A stretch of DNA of 64,000 bases. It comes from Mucilaginibacter polytrichastri (GTDB taxonomy: Bacteria > Bacteroidota > Bacteroidia > Sphingobacteriales > Sphingobacteriaceae). The notes under the pieces were generated by a model. The model searched no databases. It had not been told where the DNA came from and saw only the letters and a program-made list of their open reading frames with translations. The translations under genes and the position numbers were made by a program. The stretch lies in assembly GCF_001911425.1 (NCBI RefSeq), contig NZ_MPPL01000001.1, positions 4,107,243-4,171,242 of the forward strand, in the 5' to 3' direction. This document shows, piece after piece, positions 40,897-53,692 of this stretch (position 1 is its first letter; each line of letters begins with the position of its first letter).

Positions 40897-42315
40897 GTGA
40901 AGAAGATACACCTCTTAATACTTAAGTCCTTTATACGGCCTTTTATCGTTACCTTTTTCATTGTAATGTTTGTGTTGCTGATGCTGTTTTTATTTAAATA
41001 CATCGACGACCTGATAGGCAAAGGATTTGAGTGGTATATAATTTTAGAGCTGATGATGTATGCATCGGCTACCAATGTGGCCATGGCGCTGCCGCTTTCT
41101 GTGCTGCTTTCGTCAATCATGACGTATGGCAGCCTGGGCGAAAACTACGAGTTGGTGGCTATAAAATCTGCCGGTATTTCTCTTAGCCGGGCTATGTACC
41201 CCATGGTTATCGTGGTAACTTTATTAGCCATGTCGGCCTTCATTTTTTCCGATTATATGCTGCCCGTTGCCAACCTCAAATATTATTCGTTGTTGTGGGA
41301 TGCGCGCCAGCAAAAATCCGGTTTTTTAATTAAGGAGGGCGTTTTTAATAATAGTTTCCCCGGCTACTCTATCCGGGTAAACAATAAGGACGAAGATGGC
41401 CAAACGCTGCATGGCGTAATGATTTACACGCGTAATGCAGCGCAGAACAACAACAGCGTGCTTTTTGCCAAGCAGGGCGTAATGTATCGCACGCCTAATG
41501 ATAAGTTTCTGGTATTGCGCCTCAAGGATGGTATCCGTTACGAAGAGTCGCCGGGCGAAACCGGGAATGCCAGGCAGCGTTTTAGCAGGTTAAGGTTCAA
41601 GGAAACAGAGCAAAAATTTGATCTTTCGGGTTTTAAACTTAAGCGTACCAATGAGGGTGAATTTTCGCGCGCCTATCAAATGATGAACCTTAAGCAATTA
41701 AGATTTTTCAGAGATTCTACCCAACACCAGGTTGATAGCGGGCTACATGCCAACTTTAGGCTCATGTCGGCTTATTACAAATATTTCAATTTCTCGCACA
41801 GGCCTGTAAAAGGGAAGCCTTATGCGCCTCTGAAACCCGATTATTTAAAAAAGGTTGACATTTATGCGCAAATATCAACCGTTAATAATGCAGCTAATGA
41901 GGCGCGATCAATCAAAGACCTGGTAAAAGGCCGCAACGAAAGATATAAAGAAGTATCAAAAGATATCCGGAAATCAATTATCGAATACCAGAAAAAATTC
42001 ACACTCTCAGCAGCCTGTTTGGCGCTGTTCCTGATCGGGGCACCGCTTGGGGCAATTATCCGTAAAGGTGGGCTTGGCTTACCGGTTGTGGTGGCCGTGG
42101 TATTTTTCCTCATCTATTATATTATTTCAACCATTGGCGAAAAGTCGGTTAAAGAGGGGAGCTTGTCGCCGGTTATCGGTATGTGGATCGCCATCGGTAT
42201 CCTTACGCCAATCGGTTTTTTCTTGTCCTATAAAGCAGCTACAGATTCGGTATTATTTGATATGGATTCTTACAAGAAATTTTTTAACCGCCTGTTTAAA
42301 CGAAAGGCAGCTTAG
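40897..42315 (+). CDS. LptF/LptG family permease
   Basis: 472 residues from a GTG start. There are three N-terminal membrane helices (about 14-40, 55-85, 100-125) with LGENYELVAIKSAGISLSRA, a periplasmic beta-rich domain (about 130-345), then three C-terminal helices (about 370-455) with LFLIGAPLGAIIRKGGLGLP. This is the YjgP/YjgQ architecture. It is the membrane part of the ABC transporter that extracts lipopolysaccharide for transport to the outer membrane. One gene cannot be distinguished as F or G by sight. Confidence 0.92.
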   Translation: MKKIHLLILKSFIRPFIVTFFIVMFVLLMLFLFKYIDDLIGKGFEWYIILELMMYASATNVAMALPLSVLLSSIMTYGSLGENYELVAIKSAGISLSRAMYPMVIVVTLLAMSAFIFSDYMLPVANLKYYSLLWDARQQKSGFLIKEGVFNNSFPGYSIRVNNKDEDGQTLHGVMIYTRNAAQNNNSVLFAKQGVMYRTPNDKFLVLRLKDGIRYEESPGETGNARQRFSRLRFKETEQKFDLSGFKLKRTNEGEFSRAYQMMNLKQLRFFRDSTQHQVDSGLHANFRLMSAYYKYFNFSHRPVKGKPYAPLKPDYLKKVDIYAQISTVNNAANEARSIKDLVKGRNERYKEVSKDIRKSIIEYQKKFTLSAACLALFLIGAPLGAIIRKGGLGLPVVVAVVFFLIYYIISTIGEKSVKEGSLSPVIGMWIAIGILTPIGFFLSYKAATDSVLFDMDSYKKFFNRLFKRKAA

Positions 42316-42364
42316 CTACGTATTCATTTTACACAGTGCCGACGCTGTGTAATACAATTTGATG

Positions 42365-42372
42365 TAACTTTG
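42365..42372 (+). promoter_or_regulatory. -7 box upstream of ribBA
   Basis: TAACTTTG matches TAnnTTTG exactly and lies 45 bp before the ribBA ATG at 42417. A -33 TTG at the expected distance is not seen. No FMN riboswitch fold was recognised in the short leader. Confidence 0.4.
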
Positions 42373-42416
42373 TTTAACAACAGGTGTTTTATACCGCCTG
42401 CAAACCATTATTAAGT

Positions 42417-43622
42417 ATGCTTAATACTATCCCTGAAGCTATAGACGCCATTAAAGCTGGCAAAACCATTATAGTAGTAGATGATGAAGATCGCGAGAAT
42501 GAAGGTGATTTTTTAACTGCTGCACGCAATGCAACCCCCGAAACCATTAACTTTATGGTTACCCACGGCCGTGGTTTAGTTTGCGCACCCATTACCGTTG
42601 AACGGGCAAAAGAGCTGGAGTTAAACCCCATGGTAGGTAGAAATACCACATCGCACGAAACCAACTTTACCGTATCTATTGATTTGCTGGGTTATGGATG
42701 TACCACTGGTATCTCTGCCACAGACCGTTCAAAAACTACGCTGGCATTAATTAATCCGGCTATTAAGCCCGAAGACCTGGGCCGCCCGGGGCACATATTT
42801 CCGCTTATTGCAAAAGAAGGTGGTGTATTGCGCCGCTCGGGCCATACAGAGGCAGCTGTAGATCTGGCCGTGCTTGCCGGTTTTGAACCTGCAGGTGTAA
42901 TTTGCGAAATTATGGACGAGGCTGGTGAAATGGCCCGCCTGCCCGAACTGCTGGAAATTGCCAAGAAGTTTGACATGAAGATTATCTCGATCAAAGATCT
43001 GATCGAATACCGCTTAGATGCCGAATCGCTGATCCGCAAGGAAGTATCTGTAAAGATGCCTACCCAATGGGGCGATTTTGATATGATAGCCTATACCCAG
43101 CTTACTACCAACGAAAACCACCTTGCCCTTGTAAAAGGTACCTGGGAGCCGGGCGAACCGATACTGGTACGCGTGCACAGTTCATGTGTAACGGGCGATA
43201 TTTTCGGTTCGTGCCGATGCGATTGCGGCCCGCAATTACACAAAGCCATGGAAATTATCCAGAAAGAAGGTAAGGGTGTAATTGTATACATGAACCAGGA
43301 AGGCCGCGGTATAGGTTTAATTAATAAATTAAAGGCTTACCAACTGCAAGAGAATGGTTTTGATACTGTAGATGCTAACTTGCAATTGGGTTTCCCGATG
43401 GATCAGCGCGATTATGGCATTGGTGCACAAATATTACGCGACCTGGGCATTTCTAAAATGAGGCTATTAAGTAACAATCCTAAAAAACGTGCGGGCCTGG
43501 TTGGTTACGGTTTAGAGGTTACCGAAACCCTGCCTATTGAAATTGCACCCAACCCACACAATGAATTATACCTGAAAACCAAACGCGACAGAATGGATCA
43601 TTCTATTTTGCTGAATCACTAA
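42417..43622 (+). CDS. ribBA: bifunctional DHBP synthase / GTP cyclohydrolase II
   Basis: 401 residues from the ATG at 42417 (a GTG 33 bp upstream would add 11 non-conserved residues). The N-terminal RibB domain (about 1-200) has [21 protein letters not shown] and [12 protein letters not shown]. The C-terminal RibA domain (about 205-400) has the zinc ligands in [17 protein letters not shown] and the [10 protein letters not shown] motif. It makes 3,4-dihydroxy-2-butanone 4-phosphate from ribulose 5-phosphate and the pyrimidine precursor from GTP, the first steps of riboflavin synthesis. It overlaps the convergent TamB-like gene by 4 bp. Confidence 0.96.
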   Translation: MLNTIPEAIDAIKAGKTIIVVDDEDRENEGDFLTAARNATPETINFMVTHGRGLVCAPITVERAKELELNPMVGRNTTSHETNFTVSIDLLGYGCTTGISATDRSKTTLALINPAIKPEDLGRPGHIFPLIAKEGGVLRRSGHTEAAVDLAVLAGFEPAGVICEIMDEAGEMARLPELLEIAKKFDMKIISIKDLIEYRLDAESLIRKEVSVKMPTQWGDFDMIAYTQLTTNENHLALVKGTWEPGEPILVRVHSSCVTGDIFGSCRCDCGPQLHKAMEIIQKEGKGVIVYMNQEGRGIGLINKLKAYQLQENGFDTVDANLQLGFPMDQRDYGIGAQILRDLGISKMRLLSNNPKKRAGLVGYGLEVTETLPIEIAPNPHNELYLKTKRDRMDHSILLNH

Positions 43623-46600
43623 TCGCGTTTATCGTCTTCGGGTTTATCAAAATCGTTATCGTTACCAGCAGGAGTTGCCGTATTGTTAGAATTGCTGCTG
43701 GTACGTTTACGCCTGGTAAATATACTCCTCAAAAACTCGCCAAAGGTATCAAAGTCGCGCTGGTATATTAAACCAATTCCGTTTACATACTGCACATCAA
43801 GGTTGTTAATACTGTTTAACGTGGTACTGTTTAGCACCCTGTAAGAGTAACGCGCACGTAACCTGCCATCCGGCCTGATGAGGTAATCGGCCTCAAAATC
43901 TTTCGTAAAGTTATTAAGATTAGAGTTGAAGAGGCTTTGCGTATTGCTACCAAATAAATTATTGTTTTGGTTGGTATTGTAAAGGCTTCCGTTTAATAGC
44001 AAACGGTCTTTAAACAAGTGTAAAGACGCACTGGCATCACTTGCCGAGCGAAAGTTAATGTCGAGGTTCTTGATGTTTGATTGCGAGATCAGGTTATTCA
44101 ACTTATTAAACGCAAATTCACTTACCGCATCCTGGGCTGTTTGCTTAACCTGGTCTGTAATATTATTACCATAGCCCGATGCAAACTGCCTGCGTACAAT
44201 TAAGCTTAGCGCCTGCTGGCTCCGGTTATTATAATCGGTAAGGTAAGTGCCCAGATCATCCTTAACAGAAGGGTCGGTAGGGAAGGTAAAGTCAAAGTCG
44301 ATATTTGGCGCTAAAAGCGTTTTGGTTAATACCAGCTGTGCCTGTACCAGCTCTTGCAGGTTACCCTTTGGCGATTGCAGGCCTGCTGCCCGGTAAAGGT
44401 TAGATATGTCTGTACGCACCTCGTATATGGCCTGCATATTGATGCTCGCGTTCGATGGGTCGCCCGTCCAGCGGATGGTACCACCTTCATTTACCTGGAA
44501 CACTTTACTGATGAAGTTTTTGGCCGTAAACTCAAACTTACCAGATGAGATCAGGAAGTCTCCAAACATCTGGAAATCGCCCAGGCTGTTAATATTCAGC
44601 TGTAAATTACTGGTGTTACCGCGGCCTTCCAATTGTCCGTAATCCGTACCAATAATTACCAGGGTTTTTTCGTCAACGGTAAGGTCAAAATTTAGGGTAA
44701 CGCCATTAAAGGCATTAACCGTAGGGGTAACCTTTGCAGAATCTTTGTGGCTTACAAAGTGGATGAATTCATAATCACCTGCAACTAATGAAGTATTAAG
44801 GGGGATATTAAAAACCGTACTGTCCTCAGTTCGGGCCTTAATGTCAATTTTCATGTTATCAACAGGGCCACTAAAATTAAAGCGACCGGTGGCAATTGCC
44901 TTCCCAAAGTAGAGCTTATTATCCTTAAAACTGGTGTTTAGGGCCAGCAGTTTTTTGGCAGTAAGCGCAACTTCAATATCCGGGTTAGAGAGGTTGGTAA
45001 GGTCAACTTTGCCATTGGCTGTGCCCGAACCACCCCGCCCATCGGTTAGCTTCATGTCGGTGATGTTGATCACACTGTTGGCTACTGTAAGCTTATCATT
45101 GATAATATAAGAGGTTTTTAAGTAGTCAACCGTTACCCCGGTGTTGGCTAAAGTAATATCGCCATTAAGCATGGGCTTACTTGGTGTGCCAGTTAGTTTT
45201 AAATTGGTTGATAGCGTCCCTTTTAAGTTTGATACCAGGCCCTTTACAAACGGGTCGAAGATAACGGCCTCGGTTTGGTTCATGTTCACATCAAAATCCA
45301 GGTTGTCTGCATCGCGCCCCAAGTGGTAAACGCCGGCAATTTTCATAGTTTCTAAACCACGGTTGAGGATATTAAGGTTGATGTTTGCGTCTTTGCGGCT
45401 ATTATCCAAGGTTGATACAATTTTTACATTGCCCACTTGCGTGCCGTTCATGTTTAACGAATCGATACCAAGATGTGCATCCACACCAGGGTTTTTAAGA
45501 ATGGAGGTAAACTGCACATCGCCGTTCATTGAGCCTTTAAGCAGTACTCCCCCGGCTTTGGTAAGCTGATTTAAAGTAGACATGCTAAAATGATCGAACT
45601 CCAGCTTGAGTTTGTCTTCAGGATTGTCTGATATAAACCCGTTGATGTTTACCTTCTGGCTGCCATTGGCCAATGAAAAGCCGGATACCTGTGTTTTGCC
45701 ATTCAAAAAGCGGATACGTACCTTATCACTTAGTCGCCAGGTTTGGTGCTCCAGTATCACGTCTGATGGTAGCAGCATCAGTTTGGCTGTTGTGTCTCGC
45801 CCAAACTGCACCAAACCGTAAAGGTCTAACTGGTTTGTTGCATCCTTGTCAGATAGTTTTATATTGAAGTTAAGGCTGTCTTTCTTTAAAAAGTTGGTGA
45901 TGTTAATGTTCTTAATAAACAAGCTGTCGGTTAAGTCAACTCGGCTTAACGATACGTTGAGTCCCAGAAATTGGTCATTGGTGTTTTCATCAATAATAAA
46001 ATCGTGGAAAACGGTAGTGCCATATTTAAAAGTTTTAACATAGCCGTTAAGCGTGGCCGTATGCGTTTCTGAGTTAAACTTACCATTAAACGTTCCTTGT
46101 TCCGGCACCTTTAAATCGGGTGCAAACATGGCCGTTATCGGGTCGAGGTTTTTGAGTTGCAAATTAAATTCAAAATCCTGCGGGCCTGGTTTTACAATAT
46201 CAGTTTTTAACGATGGTATGTATTGCTTAACAATTGTTTTAAAATACGATGGCAGCGTAGCCAGGTCGGCGTTACCTTTCAGGGTGCCGTCAAGCAGGTC
46301 AGACCGCAGGCTGATCTCTCTTTCTTTACCAAACCCTTTTGAGGTAAGGCTCACAGAATCTATGAGGTAATTATGCCTTGGATCAACCACGCGAACAGGC
46401 GACAGTATAACAGAGCCTTGCAAATTCTTAAGATCATTACCAGTAAAACTGGTTTTGAGTTGCGTACTTAGCGTAATGGTATCGCCCAATAATTTAAGTG
46501 CATACAGTTTGGCATCGCCAATTGTGGCATTAAACTGGTAAGCGGGCAACTTTGGTTTTAAATTTACACTGCCTTGTAAGTTAAGCTTCAGGTTGCGGTC

Positions 46601-48052
46601 GTTAACGGTAATTTTACCATTAGCAAGATCATTAATAAATGAGCCTTTTACAGTAAGGTTGCTGTAATGGTATTTGTTAAAATCGAGGTAAGCAATTTTA
46701 GCGTCTGTTTTAATTTTTAAATTTTTTAGCTCATCACCGCTACCATCTACATTGGCAGTAAGTGATGTACGGCCCAGCGAAGTATTATCCAGCATGGTGC
46801 CCAAATCAAAATCATACAGTGTAACCTTACCAATATAAGCCGGTATCTTATTAAAGACAAGCCTTACATCAGGGGCAAAACGGCCTAGTTTTGTTTTGAA
46901 TGTACCTTTAGTTACAAAGTTATCAGACAAGCCATTAAGCTCGCCGGTGAAATTGATGTTGCCAAACTTGGTCAGAAAATCGGGCAGGCTCATTTTAGGG
47001 TCGCCTGCAAAGCGTCTTAGTAAGTAATCGAGATCTTTTTTATTACTGGCCAGTTGGTCAAACTTTAAGTTCAAATGTGTTTTTTCCCAGTCGGGTAATC
47101 CTTTCAGGCTAAAATCTCCTTTTATATAAGTGGCTTGTCCACCGGTAATGGTAAGGTGTTTGGCAGAAAGGTAATTTACCTTGCCTTTAATGCGGCCATC
47201 AACGCCAAGGTCAAACTGTGTCTTATCGAGCGTATTTGTAAAGTAAGCTACATCTTTTGATGAGATGAATGATTGTTTAAAGTCGCCATCCATGTACACC
47301 TTGTTTTCGAAGTTGCCAAAATCACTAAATGATTTAAATTTCATCCTGAAATAATCTTTGAGCCTCGAGTTCGGCGTAACGATGTAGAAGTTTTGCACCA
47401 GGATCTGGTTGGTATCAACAGTTGCCGTACCGCTTAAACTTTTTACATAAAAGCCGCTTTTTTCTCTTAAAGTTAAGTGCGAAAGCCGGGCCTTAAACAG
47501 GTGTTCTTTCAGATCCATATTGCGGATCACAGCGCTAAACTTGCTTACGTCAATATCTTCAAAGTTTACCTCGTGTTTCAGTACGCTGGTATCCAGTTGG
47601 TTTTTGTACCTGAAATGCAGGTTATTCACCATAATCTGCCCGAAGTTAAGCGTCCAAGGCCTGCTTACTTTTTTGGTAGTATCCGGTGGCCCCGAATTAA
47701 AATAGTTGATTATAAAGCTCAGGTTTGTTGAACTGTCTTTTAATTTTTTGAGGTATACAGAACCGTTATCCAGCCTGATGGAATCGAAATTAATGGTACG
47801 GGCGGGGATACTTTTAAACAGCGAAAACTTGCTGAGGTCAATTGTAAGCTTTGGGGTACGCAACAGTGTATCATGTTGCTTATCCAGCACGTATAGATCT
47901 TCGAGCACGATAGAAGAAAAGGGCTTAATGTATAAGCTTTTAATATCTACGGTGGTATTTAATTCTTTAGACAGGTAAGCCGTAGCCTTGCGCGCGGCCC
48001 AGGTTTGTACGGGTTTGTATTGAATGATGAGCAAAAGTATACTTAACATCAA
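43619..48052 (-). CDS. TamB-like translocation and assembly module protein
   Basis: 1477 residues as drawn. An N-terminal membrane anchor is followed by a very long beta-rich region of AsmA/DUF748-type repeats and a C-terminal DUF490/TamB domain (about 1150-1420, with [20 protein letters not shown] and [13 protein letters not shown]). It spans the periplasm and takes part in outer-membrane protein or lipid transport. The listed start is a TTG; in-frame hydrophobic/basic sequence continues upstream to about 48100 with only an ATT available, so the real start is uncertain. It is divergent from tsaD. Confidence 0.9.
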   Translation of the reverse strand: MMLSILLLIIQYKPVQTWAARKATAYLSKELNTTVDIKSLYIKPFSSIVLEDLYVLDKQHDTLLRTPKLTIDLSKFSLFKSIPARTINFDSIRLDNGSVYLKKLKDSSTNLSFIINYFNSGPPDTTKKVSRPWTLNFGQIMVNNLHFRYKNQLDTSVLKHEVNFEDIDVSKFSAVIRNMDLKEHLFKARLSHLTLREKSGFYVKSLSGTATVDTNQILVQNFYIVTPNSRLKDYFRMKFKSFSDFGNFENKVYMDGDFKQSFISSKDVAYFTNTLDKTQFDLGVDGRIKGKVNYLSAKHLTITGGQATYIKGDFSLKGLPDWEKTHLNLKFDQLASNKKDLDYLLRRFAGDPKMSLPDFLTKFGNINFTGELNGLSDNFVTKGTFKTKLGRFAPDVRLVFNKIPAYIGKVTLYDFDLGTMLDNTSLGRTSLTANVDGSGDELKNLKIKTDAKIAYLDFNKYHYSNLTVKGSFINDLANGKITVNDRNLKLNLQGSVNLKPKLPAYQFNATIGDAKLYALKLLGDTITLSTQLKTSFTGNDLKNLQGSVILSPVRVVDPRHNYLIDSVSLTSKGFGKEREISLRSDLLDGTLKGNADLATLPSYFKTIVKQYIPSLKTDIVKPGPQDFEFNLQLKNLDPITAMFAPDLKVPEQGTFNGKFNSETHTATLNGYVKTFKYGTTVFHDFIIDENTNDQFLGLNVSLSRVDLTDSLFIKNINITNFLKKDSLNFNIKLSDKDATNQLDLYGLVQFGRDTTAKLMLLPSDVILEHQTWRLSDKVRIRFLNGKTQVSGFSLANGSQKVNINGFISDNPEDKLKLEFDHFSMSTLNQLTKAGGVLLKGSMNGDVQFTSILKNPGVDAHLGIDSLNMNGTQVGNVKIVSTLDNSRKDANINLNILNRGLETMKIAGVYHLGRDADNLDFDVNMNQTEAVIFDPFVKGLVSNLKGTLSTNLKLTGTPSKPMLNGDITLANTGVTVDYLKTSYIINDKLTVANSVINITDMKLTDGRGGSGTANGKVDLTNLSNPDIEVALTAKKLLALNTSFKDNKLYFGKAIATGRFNFSGPVDNMKIDIKARTEDSTVFNIPLNTSLVAGDYEFIHFVSHKDSAKVTPTVNAFNGVTLNFDLTVDEKTLVIIGTDYGQLEGRGNTSNLQLNINSLGDFQMFGDFLISSGKFEFTAKNFISKVFQVNEGGTIRWTGDPSNASINMQAIYEVRTDISNLYRAAGLQSPKGNLQELVQAQLVLTKTLLAPNIDFDFTFPTDPSVKDDLGTYLTDYNNRSQQALSLIVRRQFASGYGNNITDQVKQTAQDAVSEFAFNKLNNLISQSNIKNLDINFRSASDASASLHLFKDRLLLNGSLYNTNQNNNLFGSNTQSLFNSNLNNFTKDFEADYLIRPDGRLRARYSYRVLNSTTLNSINNLDVQYVNGIGLIYQRDFDTFGEFLRSIFTRRKRTSSNSNNTATPAGNDNDFDKPEDDKRD

Positions 48053-48124
48053 GAAGATGATCAGTACAATACTTAGCGCTATTTTGAGTACTTTTTTAAT
48101 AACTTTGCTTTTTAAAACACTGCT

Positions 48125-49126
48125 GTGCCTGTAATACTAGGAATCGAATCTTCTTGCGATGAAACCTCTGCCGCTATTTGTGCAGACGGTATCATGCTAA
48201 GCAATATTATTGCCAACCAAACCATACACGAAGCTTACGGGGGCGTAGTGCCAGAGCTTGCTTCGCGGGTTCATCAACAAAATATTATTCCTGCTGTACA
48301 ACAAGCTATAATAAACGCAAAAGTAAGCAAAAATGACATTGATGCAGTAGCTTTTACGCGCGGACCAGGTCTTTTAGGTTCATTGTTGGTAGGGGTATCT
48401 TTTGCAAAGGCATTTGCCCTTGCTCAAAACGTTCCACTTATCGACATTAACCACATGCAGGCCCATATCCTTGCCCATTTCATTGGTATAGATAAACCCC
48501 AATTCCCCTTCTTATGTTTGACTGTTTCTGGCGGACACACACAAATAGTTTTGGTGAAGGATTATTTCGACATGGAAATTGTTGGCCAAACCCAGGATGA
48601 TGCTGCCGGCGAAGCGCTTGATAAGACCAGTAAAGTGCTCGGCCTGCCTTACCCCGGTGGCCCGCTCATTGATAAATATGCCCGTTTAGGTAACCCCGAC
48701 GCCTTTAAGTTTCCGGAACCCAATATCCCGGATTTTGATTTTAGTTTTAGCGGGTTAAAAACTTCGATCATGTATTTTATCCGCGATAATCAGGCCAAGA
48801 ACCCCGATTTTGTAGCGCAGAATATGGCAGATATTTGTGCTTCGGTAGAAAAACGGGTGGTTACCATACTATTAAACAAGCTGGAAAAAGCGGCCAAAGC
48901 CTACGATGTTAAAACCATTGCGCTGGCAGGCGGCGTATCTGCCAATACGGGTTTACGTTTAGGGATACAGCAACTGGCCGATAAGCATAACTGGAAAAGC
49001 TTTATCCCGGCGTTTGAGTACTGCACAGATAATGCCGCCATGATTGCCATTGCAGGCCATTATAAATTTTTAAAAGGTGAATTTATTGGTCAGCAGGTAG
49101 CGCCGCTAGCGAGGATGCCTTTTTAG
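48125..49126 (+). CDS. tsaD: tRNA N6-adenosine threonylcarbamoyltransferase
   Basis: 333 residues from a GTG. GIESSCDETSAA opens the ASKHA fold, the metal-binding HMQAHILAHF (HxxxH) is near 110, SGGHTQ near 138, DDAAGEALDK near 160 and AGGVSANTGLR near 265. It transfers threonylcarbamoyl to A37 of ANN-decoding tRNAs with TsaB/E. Full length. It diverges from the TamB-like gene with about 70 bp between listed starts, a promoter region shared by the two. Confidence 0.97.
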   Translation: MPVILGIESSCDETSAAICADGIMLSNIIANQTIHEAYGGVVPELASRVHQQNIIPAVQQAIINAKVSKNDIDAVAFTRGPGLLGSLLVGVSFAKAFALAQNVPLIDINHMQAHILAHFIGIDKPQFPFLCLTVSGGHTQIVLVKDYFDMEIVGQTQDDAAGEALDKTSKVLGLPYPGGPLIDKYARLGNPDAFKFPEPNIPDFDFSFSGLKTSIMYFIRDNQAKNPDFVAQNMADICASVEKRVVTILLNKLEKAAKAYDVKTIALAGGVSANTGLRLGIQQLADKHNWKSFIPAFEYCTDNAAMIAIAGHYKFLKGEFIGQQVAPLARMPF

Positions 49127-49231
49127 TACAGTTTTTAATGAGTGCGTTTTGAGTTAGTGAATAATTTACTCAGTTGGTAATTATCATTACTTTTGACATC
49201 GATTAGTGAATCAATCATTCAAAACTAAAAA

Positions 49232-49402
49232 ATGAACGGACCCTCTTTAATATTCTGGCTGGTTTTTGCAGTGCCTCTTTTTGCTTTTTTAATTTGGCTA
49301 ATGCGCCAGGATAAAAAGAAAGGCGTAACTGGCCTGGTGGTGGTGATTATAACCATTGTTGTAGCCGTAGTATATATGTACGTTAAAACCGGCGGAAAAT
49401 AA
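49232..49402 (+). CDS. 56-residue two-TM protein
   Basis: MNGPSLIFWLVFAVPLFAF begins the first membrane helix; a RQDKKKG cytoplasmic turn and a second helix (VVVIITIVVAVVYMY) follow. It lies about 105 bp after tsaD on the same strand. Small hairpin membrane proteins like this are common; function unknown. Confidence 0.6.
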   Translation: MNGPSLIFWLVFAVPLFAFLIWLMRQDKKKGVTGLVVVIITIVVAVVYMYVKTGGK

Positions 49403-49487
49403 ATGTATGAATAAGTTACATCTTTTATTTTACGACAACAATACCAGCTTTTAAATCGTCATCCCTTATTACCACATCAAAACCGTG

Positions 49488-49519
49488 AATTAAAAAGGAC
49501 CGGCAAACCCTTTTTAATT
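49488..49519. terminator. bidirectional hairpin before the AraC gene end
   Basis: AATTAAAAAGG (49488-49498) pairs perfectly with CCTTTTTAATT (49509-49519), with T-rich tails on either strand. It lies between the 56-residue gene and the stop of the convergent AraC gene. Confidence 0.65.
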
Positions 49520-49520
49520 T

Positions 49521-50465
49521 TTAAGACCGGCTATATTGTTTGGGCTTCATCCCGGTATGTGCCGCAAAAACTTTCGAAAAATGGCTTAAGTTAGTAAAGC
49601 CCAGCCTGTAACCTACATCAGAAACAGATAGCTTTTCGTCTTTCAACAATAGGGCGGCTTCTTTCATCCTGAACTCCTGGTAGTAATTGAAAATACTGTT
49701 GCCAAAAATTTGCCTGAACAAACGTTTCAGTTTGGATGGGCTCATACCGGCATCAATGGCTAATTCTTTAATAACCGGCGGCTTTGCCAGATGCCCCAGC
49801 ATTTGCTCTTTTACCTTGTAAATGGTTTGTATATCCCGGATGTTTAAGGCGTACAGTTGTTTCTCATCCCGCTTTTCCAATTCCATTAATAGCCTGCAAA
49901 TCAATTCTTCTGCCTTTACCCGCAGAAAAAACAACTTGAAATTTTCATCAACCAAATCAGACATAATTTCATCCAAAATTTTCTGTAAAGCAGGATACAT
50001 CATTTGTTCAAACAGTAAGGGCCGCGTATTCTGCAACAGGCTTTGTAAAACCGGCGATTTGTCTGCCGAGGTAAATAAGCCGTTTAAATAATCGGCATCC
50101 ACTTCTATATTAATAGTAGCCGTATTGGTATGGATGATAACCACGTCGGCATTTATGCTACTGGTAGCAATTAAAACTGATGGAGTTATTTTTAATGGCT
50201 TTCCTGCTGGTAATAGATCTGTTTGCGGGATAATATTTTGAAACTTAAAAAGAATTGTCCTCGCAGCAACACCGGCGTCCGGGTTTTCAATAACTATGTT
50301 CTCTCTCAGTTCATAATTAAAGATCATCATCCGGATGTGCTCATTAAAAACATAACCAGTGCAATACCCCTTGCCAAACTTTTCGGGGATTTCCAGTCTC
50401 CGGTTCTTTACATCTGTCCATAATAAATGCGCAAGCTTTTTTAGGATATTCGGTTCTGTTTGCAA
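49521..50465 (-). CDS. AraC-family transcriptional regulator
   Basis: 314 residues. The C-terminal 100 residues form two helix-turn-helix units: IDAGMSPSKLKRLFRQIFG and VSDVGYRLGFTNLSHFSKVF, then GMKPKQYSRS. The N-terminal part is an unassigned effector-binding domain. It is divergent from the Tet(X)-like monooxygenase gene with 110 bp between the starts, so it probably controls that gene. Confidence 0.9.
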   Translation of the reverse strand: MQTEPNILKKLAHLLWTDVKNRRLEIPEKFGKGYCTGYVFNEHIRMMIFNYELRENIVIENPDAGVAARTILFKFQNIIPQTDLLPAGKPLKITPSVLIATSSINADVVIIHTNTATINIEVDADYLNGLFTSADKSPVLQSLLQNTRPLLFEQMMYPALQKILDEIMSDLVDENFKLFFLRVKAEELICRLLMELEKRDEKQLYALNIRDIQTIYKVKEQMLGHLAKPPVIKELAIDAGMSPSKLKRLFRQIFGNSIFNYYQEFRMKEAALLLKDEKLSVSDVGYRLGFTNLSHFSKVFAAHTGMKPKQYSRS

Positions 50466-50557
50466 TTTTTCTCTTTTTATTAAAAGTCTTTTATAGCTAT
50501 TTTTGTACCTAAGGCGGTTATTTTATCTCCAATATACTCAACATTTTTGCATTGTAA

Positions 50558-51697
<1,140 letters not shown>

Positions 51698-51717
51698 GCT
51701 ACGCAGTGCTAGCTATC

Positions 51718-53493
51718 CTATAAATGAACAGGTTTTAAAATCTGATTCAACTTTTCGCAGAGTTGATCTGGCTGGAAAGGCTTATGGATATAATCCTGCA
51801 TGCCTGCTGTGGTAATTTTAGCATATAGTTGATGCGAAACAGATGCCGTAATTGCAATGATCGGGATGTTAGCTTTAGCAGGGTCGCTTAACAGGCGGAT
51901 GGCCCTGGTAGCATTGTAGCCATCCATCACCGGCATATGGATATCCATTAAAATACCGTCAAAGTTTTCTGTTAACAATTTATCTACCGCCTCCTGCCCG
52001 TTCCAGGCAACGCCAGTAGCCACTTCCCATTTAGAAAGTAATTTCTCCAGCAGCAATACATTGATCCGGTTATCCTCAACAATCAGCAGTTTAAGCCCTT
52101 TCAAAGCAACGGGTGTAGCTTGAAGTATTTCCCGGGTTTGCATTTCTTCACTGCATAACTTAAAATTGATCAGAAAAGAAAAGGTAGCCCCCACTTCCGA
52201 TCCGCTATCCAGATGAATAGTACTGTTAAAAAGTTTAAGCAGTCGCTTTACAATAGCCAGGCCCAAACCCGTACCCCCAAATTTGCGGGTAGTATCAGTT
52301 GAGGCCTGCGTAAAAGGGTCAAAAATGGCATCCTGCCGTTCTGGCGCAATGCCGATACCGGTATCACTGACAGAAAAATGAATATCAATTTTATCATTCT
52401 CAATGCTTTTAGCCTGCAGGCTTATCTTTACCGTTCCTTCCTCTGTAAACTTAATTGCATTACCGGCCAGGTTATAAATTACCTGCGTAAGCCTGGTTGG
52501 GTCTGTAAGTACCACCATATTCTTTAGCCGGTCATCCAGGTATAATACCAAATCTAGCCCCTTCTCAGCCGCTTTATGGCTAAGGCCCGAATGTATTTTG
52601 CCCATTAAAGCGGTAAGATTAACAGGTAATAACTCTAATTCTATCTTATCCAGTTCGCTTTTATTATAATCCAGCACGTCATTAATAACCGACAATAGGT
52701 TGTTGGCCGAAAACTCTAAAATATTTAAGGTATCTTTTTGTTCTTCCACTGCTGCATCCTTAAGCAAATGCGCCATACCAATTACACCATTTAATGGGGT
52801 GCGTAACTCATGCGACATGGTAGATAAAAATACAGACCGGGATTCTGCAAGTGCTTTTACTTCTGCAATGTTTTTTTGCAGCTGCATGTTTAAGGCCTCT
52901 TTTTCTTGCAAATTTTGCTTAAACGCCCGGTAATATAGATAGTGTGTAATTATAAAGGTGAGGAAATTGAGCAGAATTATAGGGTCTGTACCAGATGAAA
53001 CCAGTTCTTGTGATACAATACCGGGTGGTGCAATCCCTTCTTTACTAAATAAGAAACAATACAGTACCGGCATCATAACCAGTACGGTATAGCAGGCAGC
53101 CCGCAACCCGCCAATAAGGTAATAGCTAACCAGGGTACTCAGAAAAATCATCTGGATGGTGACGATATTGATATGGTGTACAAACACCAGCAAATTTGAC
53201 CAGATTACAAGCAACCCAATTAATAGTATAATATGCGAAATTACAGGCATACTGGCCGGCCGCGACAAAAGAATTTTAATGAAAACAACAGCTATGCTAA
53301 TTACAATACCCGCACGTAATACTTGCAGGTTTTGCCCATACTTGTATGCCACAAAAACAATAACCAGCGCCTTTATAATTGTGAACACAAGCGCCGTAAG
53401 GATAATCTGGATCTTGGCCCTTTTTAAAGAATTGGGCTCCAGGGCCAGTACCTTCTTCAAAGAAAAATTAAAAAAAGGCAATTGCTCTTTCAT
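51718..53493 (-). CDS. hybrid sensor histidine kinase
   Basis: 591 residues: about six membrane helices (about 25-200), a short coiled coil, HisKA with STMSHELRTPLNG (His about 231), HATPase_c with NLAGNAIKFTEEG and GTGLGLAIVKRLL, and a C-terminal receiver with MDIHMPVMDGYNA (phospho-Asp about 511). There is no extracellular sensor domain, so the membrane part probably senses the signal. No response regulator gene is adjacent; the receiver may relay to an unlinked partner. Confidence 0.93.
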   Translation of the reverse strand: MKEQLPFFNFSLKKVLALEPNSLKRAKIQIILTALVFTIIKALVIVFVAYKYGQNLQVLRAGIVISIAVVFIKILLSRPASMPVISHIILLIGLLVIWSNLLVFVHHINIVTIQMIFLSTLVSYYLIGGLRAACYTVLVMMPVLYCFLFSKEGIAPPGIVSQELVSSGTDPIILLNFLTFIITHYLYYRAFKQNLQEKEALNMQLQKNIAEVKALAESRSVFLSTMSHELRTPLNGVIGMAHLLKDAAVEEQKDTLNILEFSANNLLSVINDVLDYNKSELDKIELELLPVNLTALMGKIHSGLSHKAAEKGLDLVLYLDDRLKNMVVLTDPTRLTQVIYNLAGNAIKFTEEGTVKISLQAKSIENDKIDIHFSVSDTGIGIAPERQDAIFDPFTQASTDTTRKFGGTGLGLAIVKRLLKLFNSTIHLDSGSEVGATFSFLINFKLCSEEMQTREILQATPVALKGLKLLIVEDNRINVLLLEKLLSKWEVATGVAWNGQEAVDKLLTENFDGILMDIHMPVMDGYNATRAIRLLSDPAKANIPIIAITASVSHQLYAKITTAGMQDYIHKPFQPDQLCEKLNQILKPVHL

Positions 53494-53692
53494 TCAGGAT
53501 AAGCTCAAATTTATACGTAGCTACAATTGGTTGGCCAAATATGAATAAAAAAACAAACTAAAGGCTTAAATCAAACATTTTAACACACGGTTCTGATATT
53601 TAATGGATTTGAAGTTAAAAAAACCCACCCTGATTAAACTATAAGTAAAAAAATCAATCAAAATAACACATTACGTTATTGTTGAATCAGGG

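Noticed and set aside
42380-42416. FMN riboswitch ahead of ribBA
   Set aside because: The leader between the -7 box and the ATG is only about 40 nt, too short for the riboswitch, and no matching motif was seen.
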